Assembly (NCBI GenBank): GCA_022572905.1
Contig: JACZUZ010000054.1
Location: forward strand, 1-8,544
Source: Candidatus Zixiibacteriota bacterium
GTDB lineage: Bacteria > Zixibacteria > MSB-5A5 > GN15 > JACZUZ01
Direction of reading: 5' to 3'
DNA length: 8,544 nt
Numbering within the stretch: the stretch's first letter is position 1; every line of letters begins with the position of its first letter. The position numbers and the translations under genes are program-made. The notes under the pieces are model-generated. The model was not told where the DNA came from. It saw only the letters and a list, made by a program, of their open reading frames with translations, and ran no database searches. Below, piece by piece: positions 1-4,587 of the stretch.

Positions 1-242
1 GTTCCTAAAGCAGCGTCGTAAACCATCGCACTCTTAACCGCTAGGTCTTGAGGGAATATAATTTTCACTGAGAATTCTATCGTGACGGTGTCACCAGAAT
101 TAGGAGACACTATGGCCAATGATTGTGGATCGACAAAGCTCTCGGTAGTTTTCGCCGGACTATTGGAATCATCCTCGCAACCAACAGCCACAATTGTGAT
201 CGTAAACGCCGCCAGCAGCAGAATAAAGATAGTTGATTTCAA
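1..242 (-). CDS. Lipoprotein with Ig-like domain, N-terminal part only (cut by window edge)
   Basis: The frame is open from a TTG start at 242 down to base 1, giving 80 residues with no stop, so the C-terminus lies outside the window. The first 21 residues are a signal peptide: K2, then a hydrophobic stretch IFILLLAAF, ending in AVG-C22, a lipobox with the acylated cysteine at residue 22. Acidic residues follow (EDD), then a Ser/Pro/Thr-rich linker. Residues 42-80 (SLAIVSPNSGDTVTIEFSVK and on to VYDAALG) have the SP.sGdTV...V pattern of bacterial Ig-like domains that often repeat in surface lipoproteins. The TTG was chosen because a good ribosome binding site lies 6-7 bases upstream and the signal peptide begins exactly there; no ATG exists in this frame nearby. 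It is transcribed away from the barrel-protein gene at 981. The role is unknown; a surface or periplasmic binding lipoprotein is inferred. Confidence 0.75.
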   Translation of the reverse strand, partial: MKSTIFILLLAAFTITIVAVGCEDDSNSPAKTTESFVDPQSLAIVSPNSGDTVTIEFSVKIIFPQDLAVKSAMVYDAALG

Positions 243-248
243 TATTGA

Positions 249-257
249 CCCACCTTT
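249..257 (-). promoter_or_regulatory. Ribosome binding site deciding the TTG start of the minus-strand lipoprotein
   Basis: On the minus strand the bases read AAAGGTGGG, a strong Shine-Dalgarno match, and the TTG at 242 follows after 6 bases. This supports a non-ATG start for the lipoprotein. Confidence 0.6.
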
Positions 258-348
258 CAGAAAAAGAGTGTTGGCTCCGAAGATACTCAATCTCTCCACT
301 TACATTTGACGCGAGTCCATTTGCTCGAATTCCGAGATCTCTCAAAAA

Positions 349-385
349 AGTATGCGCCAAATATCAAGACTACACAATTGTAGTC
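349..385 (-). promoter_or_regulatory. Weak candidate promoter for the lipoprotein, overlapped by a palindrome
   Basis: On the minus strand, TTGTGT (377-372) and CATACT (354-349) are separated by 17 bases, a poor -35 and a moderate -10 match. The palindrome GACTAC-N6-GTAGTC (368-385) overlaps the -35 element and could be an operator. Both matches are weak and could be chance; the implied leader would be about 100 nt. Confidence 0.15.
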
Positions 386-465
386 CCTAAAAAATATATG
401 GCCGATTCTACAATTGCGCAACCTCTTATGTTTCCTATAACGGCTACATTTGGTAGTTCCAAACA

Positions 466-561
466 AGTCTTCGTAGGTCGAAAGTCTCGTACTTTCGACT
501 ATTTGCTTTCGGTTGATAATGAAAATGATAATAGTCGAAACCGCAAGGGATTTCGACCTAC
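466..561. repeat. REPIN-like palindromic repeat, copy 1
   Basis: The element is bounded by GTAGGTCGAAA (473-483) and its exact inverse TTTCGACCTAC (551-561). Inside, GTCGAAAGT/ACTTTCGAC (477-485/491-499, loop CTCGT) forms a perfect 9-bp hairpin. GTCGAAA/TTTCGAC (534-540/551-557) forms a second hairpin. The inner arms TTTCGACTAT (493-502) and ATAGTCGAAA (531-540) can also pair over 10 bp. The left edge AGTCTTCGTAGGTC (466-479) is identical to the left edge of copy 2. Two hairpins in inverted orientation around an AT-rich spacer is the arrangement of REPIN-type elements. No transposase is in the window. Confidence 0.7.
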
Positions 562-578
562 TTGATATTCTCGTGGGC

Positions 579-598
579 GGCAGATGTCCACATCTGCC
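579..598. repeat. Perfect 9-bp hairpin between the two REPIN-like copies
   Basis: GGCAGATGT and ACATCTGCC are exact inverse complements separated by only CC. No T-run follows on either strand, so it is not an intrinsic terminator. Its sequence is unrelated to the GTAGGTC elements on both sides. It may be a solo member of another palindromic repeat family. Confidence 0.55.
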
Positions 599-640
599 CC
601 GTTCCAACATCGTAACACACTCAAAAAAAATACAAATTGC

Positions 641-779
641 AGTCTTCGTAGGTCAAGAGAGCCGACGCTTTGTATCAGCGCCGGGTGTCTTGGCTATTTC
701 TGTTCCTCCGATAAATAGAATTAATAGTCAAGACCGCACGATTGCGTTCCCGCACTCTGGGTCTTGACCTACAAAGACT
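641..779. repeat. REPIN-like palindromic repeat, copy 2
   Basis: The ends AGTCTTCGTAGGTCAAGA (641-658) and TCTTGACCTACAAAGACT (762-779) are inverse complements at 17 of 18 positions. Inside, CCGACGCT/AGCGCCGG (662-669/677-684) makes an imperfect left hairpin and GTCAAGACC/GGTCTTGAC (727-735/760-768) a perfect 9-bp stem on the right. It shares with copy 1 the left 14-mer, the CTATTT...GATAA spacer, TAATAGTC (722-729 versus 529-536) and ACCGCA (733-738 versus 540-545), each in the same order. This marks the two as diverged members of one family; this copy has longer hairpin loops. Confidence 0.7.
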
Positions 780-827
780 CCGAGAAAGTATCAACCTTCC
801 CGTAAGGCGCGACGCTCCAACAAGATA

Positions 828-928
828 GCTCCGCTGTAGAGCATCCCCAAAACTTTATTCATCCATCGGCCCGGCTTTTCGTATCATCACTATGGACGAG
901 CCCTCGTCACATGCCCGTACAGCGGAGC
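828..928. repeat. 11-bp inverted repeat upstream of the barrel gene
   Basis: GCTCCGCTGTA (828-838) and TACAGCGGAGC (918-928) are exact inverse complements, 79 bases apart, ending 52 bases before the ATG at 981. If transcribed, the arms could form a long-range stem in the leader. They could equally be a relic of an insertion. No function can be read from sequence alone. Confidence 0.4.
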
Positions 929-970
929 GTGAGGTGGAGCGAATGCAGTGAATCCAAAAACAAATTTACG

Positions 971-975
971 AGGAG
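971..975 (+). promoter_or_regulatory. Ribosome binding site deciding the ATG start at 981
   Basis: AGGAG followed by 5 bases and ATG. It favours 981 over the in-frame GTG at 948, which would only add an 11-residue hydrophilic extension in front of the signal peptide. Confidence 0.65.
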
Positions 976-980
976 TCTTC

Positions 981-1685
981 ATGACCACAAAAACTAATGC
1001 CACAATTTCAACCAGAAATATAATACGCATGTCGGCCAGTTTGGCGCTCGGAGCGCTTGTACTTATAGCAGCTTTCCCCGTAGACTCATATGCGCAAAGC
1101 GGAATGATATTTGGCAATCTGCAAATGGCGCGCACAATTGGAGACGGCGCCACACGCATGGGCGGCGCTTTTGTCGCCGGCGATGAGGCCACAACATTCT
1201 ACGCCACCGGAACGCACGGACTGGGAATGTTCACTGAAGGCACACTCAGGCTGGGTCTTTCTGAGGCGGATTATCCCGGCTCCGACCCTGAGATTTCAAT
1301 CGGGGCTGAACTCAAGTATCAATTCTGGAATTTTGAGGGCCAAAACTCACGGGGTCAAAACATAGACGACCCGATTGATCTTGCCTTTACCGGATTTTTT
1401 GAGCATGTCAGCCATTCACTATTCAAAGTGACATCATTTGGCGGGGGAGTGATCGCCTCGAAGCCGTTCAAAATGAACGACGGCAAGAAATACGGACCCT
1501 ATGCCCGCGCCGCAATTCGTTTGACAACTCTCGATCCGAAAAATGTACAGTCTGACACAGACTTCAAATTCAGTCTCACTCCAGGCGGAATGGTTCAATT
1601 GACCCGCACAATGAATGTGCATGCGGAATTTAATTTTGACGACAACACAAGTTTCGCATTGGGCATTGATTTTCTGGTTGACTAA
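981..1685 (+). CDS. Secreted outer-membrane beta-barrel protein of unknown function
   Basis: A 234-residue protein. Residues 1-38 are a signal peptide with a long basic n-region (K4, R12, R16), hydrophobic core LALGALVLIAAF and cleavage after SYA-38. The mature N-terminus (residues 50-80: GDGATRMGGAFVAGDEATTF) resembles the opening of PorV/FadL-like barrels, which typically read GA..MGGAfvA..da....N..g. The rest alternates aromatic or hydrophobic with polar residues in short stretches with Gly turns (89-95, 106-118, 133-141, 150-159, 173-181, 194-207, 212-220, 224-233), which fits 8-10 barrel strands. It ends in FLVD rather than a terminal aromatic residue. An in-frame GTG at 948 would add 11 residues; ATG 981 is preferred because of the AGGAG upstream. 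A strong terminator follows, so it is probably a single-gene unit. Pore or transport function is inference only. Confidence 0.75.
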   Translation: MTTKTNATISTRNIIRMSASLALGALVLIAAFPVDSYAQSGMIFGNLQMARTIGDGATRMGGAFVAGDEATTFYATGTHGLGMFTEGTLRLGLSEADYPGSDPEISIGAELKYQFWNFEGQNSRGQNIDDPIDLAFTGFFEHVSHSLFKVTSFGGGVIASKPFKMNDGKKYGPYARAAIRLTTLDPKNVQSDTDFKFSLTPGGMVQLTRTMNVHAEFNFDDNTSFALGIDFLVD

Positions 1686-1781
1686 TGAGCGGCGCCAGAA
1701 TTTCGAGTAGGTTGATTGTTTGAATACCATATTGAACACGATATAGTTTTGAACTAAGAAAGTATTAATTTGAGAACCACA

Positions 1782-1812
1782 GCCTCCCGAGTTCGCTCGG
1801 GGGGCTTGTTTT
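1782..1812 (+). terminator. Rho-independent terminator with TTCG loop
   Basis: GCCTCCCGAG (1782-1791), loop TTCG, and CTCGGGGGGC (1796-1805) form a 10-bp stem with one T-G wobble, closed by a very stable C(UUCG)G-like tetraloop context and followed by TTGTTTT. It ends the barrel-protein transcript and implies a separate promoter, or only read-through, for uppP 39 bases downstream. Confidence 0.85.
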
Positions 1813-1850
1813 AGTTAATACGCATAGTTTAAGAGAGACAACAACGACAT

Positions 1851-2630
1851 ATGGCATACTGGGACGCGGCGCTACTGGGATTAATACAGGGTCTGAGCGA
1901 GTTCCTGCCAATCTCATCATCGGGACATTTAACTCTCGCGTCGGCGTTATTCGGATTGAATGTTGTCGGTGGTTCGGCGCTTTCGTTTGAAATCGCAGTG
2001 CATATCGGCACGCTACTGTCGGTTTTGATTTATTTTAGAAAGAGATTATTAACAACAGCGCAGGGTGTTTTTTCAAAGGACGGCGCCGAAAGCAGAAAAC
2101 TCGTGCGCTATATTGTAATCGGCACAATCCCCGCCGCGTTGGTCGGATTATCATTTAAGGACTCCATACAGGGTTTTTTTGCGGACCCGGCAATGACGGC
2201 GGCGCTTTTGGTAATTAACGGATTCGTGTTGCTGTCCACTGGATTCGTGTCGAAATCGAACAAAACAATGAATCTGAAAAGCTCCCTACTTATCGGAGTG
2301 GCCCAGGCCGCGGCGCTTCTGCCGGGGATAAGCCGCTCGGGTTCGACAATTGCAACGGCGCTGCATTTGAAAATAAGCCCAAAAGGCGCCGCGGAGTTCT
2401 CGTTTCTTCTGGCAATACCCGTAATACTGGGGGCGGTAATATTGAGCGTTGGTGATTTCGCGGCGCTGAATGAAGAACAGTTGGGAGTATTTGCCGTCGG
2501 CGCAATAGTGGCTTCTGTTTCGGGCTATATGGCCATAGGCTGGATGATGAAACTAATTGAAGCGGGGAAGTTTTTGTATTTTGGTATATATTGTATTGTG
2601 GCGGGCGCGACAGCTTTATTCTTCGTGTAG
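1851..2630 (+). CDS. uppP: Undecaprenyl-diphosphatase UppP (BacA family)
   Basis: This integral inner-membrane enzyme of 259 residues (usual family length about 265-275) dephosphorylates undecaprenyl diphosphate, regenerating the lipid carrier for peptidoglycan and O-antigen; overexpression is known to give bacitracin resistance. The first signature QGLSEFLPISSSGH (residues 13-26) contains the (E/Q)xxxE pair Q13/E17 and the Ser-Ser-Ser-Gly-His loop. The second signature PGISRSGST (158-166) holds the catalytic Arg R162. Both lie in the two inverted halves of the family fold, separated by hydrophobic helices at about 45-62, 85-101, 114-132, 143-157, 180-200, 211-232 and 242-259. The start is fixed by an in-frame stop at 1830-1832; the only purine-rich stretch (AAGAGAG, 1831-1837) is 13 bases away, so the ribosome binding site is weak. 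It lies behind a terminator and 75 bases before the LPS heptosyltransferase fusion, a sensible envelope-polymer neighbour. Confidence 0.95.
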   Translation: MAYWDAALLGLIQGLSEFLPISSSGHLTLASALFGLNVVGGSALSFEIAVHIGTLLSVLIYFRKRLLTTAQGVFSKDGAESRKLVRYIVIGTIPAALVGLSFKDSIQGFFADPAMTAALLVINGFVLLSTGFVSKSNKTMNLKSSLLIGVAQAAALLPGISRSGSTIATALHLKISPKGAAEFSFLLAIPVILGAVILSVGDFAALNEEQLGVFAVGAIVASVSGYMAIGWMMKLIEAGKFLYFGIYCIVAGATALFFV

Positions 2631-2705
2631 TAAAACCAAAGCGACGATATATTGAGCGCTCGGATTAAATTGGATATGACGCAATAGGAAATAAATTAAC
2701 CTCAC

Positions 2706-4331
2706 ATGAATATACTGGTAATTCGATTCGGCTCTCTCGGCGATGTTCTTCTCACCGGACCGACTATTACGAATCTCAATATCAATTATCCCGACGCTCG
2801 AATTATCTTCCTGACGAAAGAATCCAATCGCGGCGCTGTTGCGATTCTCTCAGGTGTCTCGGAAATTGTGACAACGAGCTCATCGCCGGGAATTTTCGAA
2901 ATCTTTCGCATGGCGGATAAACTTCAGGAGCGGGGAATTGATCTTATTGTCGATTTGCAGAGGAACACTCGGAGCGTACTCCTCAGAAAGCTAATCTCAT
3001 CGACCGCGCAGGTCGCTTTCAAAAAAGACCGACTGCTTCGCCAGTTATTCGTGTGGCGAAAAAGAAAACCAACCGGAATAGATCATGTCATAGACCGCTA
3101 CAACGCGAGCCTGGGAGAGTTCGATTCCTCCATTATTACACCAGTTAGGAGATTTATCATTAATGAAGTCAGTCTCCAGCGATCCGACGCCAAACTACCG
3201 AAGAAGCTCCGAAGCTGGATCGCTTCCGGCGAAAGCATATTAGCGATATCTCCGGGAGCGAAACACGAAACCAAACGCGCGCCATTCGAACTGTTTCGGG
3301 AAGTGGCCGCGTTAATGATCGCTTCAGACGGAATGAAAGTTCTTTCAATTATTGGCAAAAGTGAAGACGACTTAATTTTGACAAACGTCGGATCGCCAGA
3401 CGATGTTCTGGAGCTAAAGAATTTTGCAATCAACGATGTGGCGCTGTGCCTGAAATATTGTAGCGCCACTTTGAGTAATGATTCTGCGCTGGCGCATTTG
3501 TCGTCCGGTGTGGGAGTCCCGACCGCTGTGATTTTCGGTCCCACTCATCCGAATTTGGGATTTGCGCCGCGTGGTTTCTATGACAAAGTTATTGAAACCG
3601 ATGAGTACTGTCGTCCCTGCTCCCTGCATGGATCAATCAAATGTTTTCGCTCGGAGAGGTTTTGCTTCACCAGGATGAAGCCGGAGGAAATAGTCGAGAC
3701 CTTGCGTGAAATGATAGCGAGAAAACACTTATCGCGGCCGGCGTTGTTTATTGATCGCGACGGAACAATTATAAAGGAAAAGGGGTTTCTTGGCGATCCC
3801 AATGCGGTCGAATTTGAGGATGGCGCCATAGATGGAATGTTGCGCGCACAAAAGGCGGGGTTTGCGTTGGTAATTATAAGCAATCAATCCGGTGTGGCGC
3901 GCGGAATTACTACTCACGAGCAGGTCCAAATTGTTCAGGAGCGAGTAGTGGCGCTAGCGAAAACGCGGGGAGTTGAAATTGATTTGGCCTTATATGCTCC
4001 GGGGTATCCATCATCGGTTTATGATCGCGCCGATCCGGAAAGTATTCGTCGCAAACCGGGCGAGGGAATGCTGAGCGAGGCCATAGAATTGTTGTCTCTT
4101 GATCCGCGTCGTTCATGGATGATCGGTGATCGCCAGAGCGATTACTTGGCTGGTCTGACAATCGGCGCCAGGACAGCGCTGGTTCGTACCGGATACGGAT
4201 CGGAGCAGGAAGCGCGGGTGGGACTAAACTCGCCGGTAAAGCCCGATATTGTAGGGGACAATTTGGGAGTTGTTGTCGATCATATATTGAAGAGTATAGA
4301 GGAAACCACCGCAAACCAGCTTACCTCATGA
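2706..4331 (+). CDS. Fused GT9 heptosyltransferase and GmhB-like HAD phosphatase
   Basis: A 541-residue two-domain protein. Residues 1-340 are a GT9 (ADP-heptose:LPS heptosyltransferase, WaaC/WaaF type) domain: N-terminal RFGSLGDVLLTGP with the catalytic-position Asp D13, the SPGAKHETKR donor-site loop (182-191), NDSALAHLSSGVGVPTAVIF (258-277) and a C302-C305-C313-C320 cluster seen in many GT9 proteins. Residues 345-530 match GmhB, which removes the 7-phosphate of heptose 1,7-bisphosphate: motif I DRDGT (nucleophile D350, acid/base D352), motif II S392-NQSG, motif III K450, motif IV GDRQSD (D475, D479). The zinc loop is degenerate: E. coli CPHHP and CDCRKP correspond to APGYP (431-435) and SIRRKP (446-451). 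Normally these are separate proteins that sit several steps apart in ADP-heptose synthesis and use. An in-frame stop at 2697-2699 fixes the start; the nearest GGA is about 16 bases off. Substrates are inferred from family. Confidence 0.9.
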   Translation: MNILVIRFGSLGDVLLTGPTITNLNINYPDARIIFLTKESNRGAVAILSGVSEIVTTSSSPGIFEIFRMADKLQERGIDLIVDLQRNTRSVLLRKLISSTAQVAFKKDRLLRQLFVWRKRKPTGIDHVIDRYNASLGEFDSSIITPVRRFIINEVSLQRSDAKLPKKLRSWIASGESILAISPGAKHETKRAPFELFREVAALMIASDGMKVLSIIGKSEDDLILTNVGSPDDVLELKNFAINDVALCLKYCSATLSNDSALAHLSSGVGVPTAVIFGPTHPNLGFAPRGFYDKVIETDEYCRPCSLHGSIKCFRSERFCFTRMKPEEIVETLREMIARKHLSRPALFIDRDGTIIKEKGFLGDPNAVEFEDGAIDGMLRAQKAGFALVIISNQSGVARGITTHEQVQIVQERVVALAKTRGVEIDLALYAPGYPSSVYDRADPESIRRKPGEGMLSEAIELLSLDPRRSWMIGDRQSDYLAGLTIGARTALVRTGYGSEQEARVGLNSPVKPDIVGDNLGVVVDHILKSIEETTANQLTS

Positions 4332-4587
4332 AAAGCTGAATCCAGCCCGTCCATTGGAATTGGTCCGGCCACGGCGTATCTTTGTCCTAGCGACGCTCGG
4401 GAATCATAGAACAAATCGCCGGGAATTGAAGAGCCGAAGCGAATATGTCGATAATATGTCAATACTCTCAGCATAGCGTAAATGAGCCCTGTGGAATTCA
4501 ATGGGGCCTAAAATACCGGCCACGTTGAGAGAGAGTAAGACAATCCCGAATGGAACCGCTCGCTGCCATAGCTAGTTCTATAATAAG
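4332..4587. other. Spacer without a convincing gene
   Basis: No plus-strand gene and no terminator hairpin with a T-run are visible after the stop at 4331. A minus-strand frame of 73 codons (4501-4280) runs into the end of the upstream gene; its frame continues upstream past one stop to about 4580. I regard it as unproven: it has no recognisable motif and no ribosome binding site. TATAAT occurs at 4579-4584. Confidence 0.4.
4579..4584 (+). promoter_or_regulatory. Perfect TATAAT 3 bases before the ATG of the zincin-Omp85 gene
   Basis: A consensus -10 hexamer ends 3 bases before ATG 4588. At 17-bp spacing the -35 position reads CCGCTC, which does not match; TGGAAC at 4551-4556 is too far. If used, transcription would begin at or just inside the first codons, giving a leaderless message or forcing initiation at M23 (4654). 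It may be chance in an AT-rich stretch. Confidence 0.2.

Larger units (their letters stand above)
243..980. other. Divergent intergenic region rich in palindromes, no convincing gene
   Basis: These 738 bases separate the minus-strand lipoprotein from the plus-strand barrel gene. Short open frames of 84-110 codons exist on both strands, but they run through the inverted repeats, lack good ribosome binding sites and do not read like proteins. What it holds: a short palindrome at 368-385, REPIN-like copy 1 (466-561), a perfect hairpin (579-598), REPIN-like copy 2 (641-779), an 11-bp inverted repeat (828-838/918-928), and the ribosome binding site of the barrel gene. Promoters for both genes should lie here, but none is clear-cut. 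Confidence 0.6.

Noticed and set aside
368..416. GACTAC/GTAGTC palindrome and CAATTGTAG/CTACAATTG inverted pair as a terminator
   Set aside because: Low stem stability and no T-run in the correct position on either strand; kept only as a weak possible operator.
233..565. Plus-strand frame of 110 codons and minus-strand frame of 107 codons (610-287) in the intergenic region
   Set aside because: Both run through REPIN-like copy 1, have no ribosome binding site and show low-complexity, non-protein-like composition.
513..767. Plus-strand 84-codon frame
   Set aside because: It is built from parts of both palindromic repeats; no motif and no ribosome binding site.
466..779. CRISPR array
   Set aside because: Only two diverged copies of about 96 and 139 bases with internal palindromes, no regular short repeats or spacers, and no cas gene.
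764..791. TTGACC plus AAGTAT as a promoter for the barrel gene
   Set aside because: TTGACC is part of the repeat end of copy 2 and the -10 match is poor.
948..980. GTG at 948 as the start of the barrel gene
   Set aside because: It adds a hydrophilic tail before the signal peptide, whereas ATG 981 has AGGAG at ideal spacing.
3098..3544. 148-codon antisense frame inside the GT9 fusion gene
   Set aside because: Shadow of a gene with canonical GT9 motifs; no independent protein signature.
3910..4314. 134-codon antisense frame inside the GmhB-like domain
   Set aside because: Pro/Arg-rich shadow of the conserved HAD motifs on the other strand.
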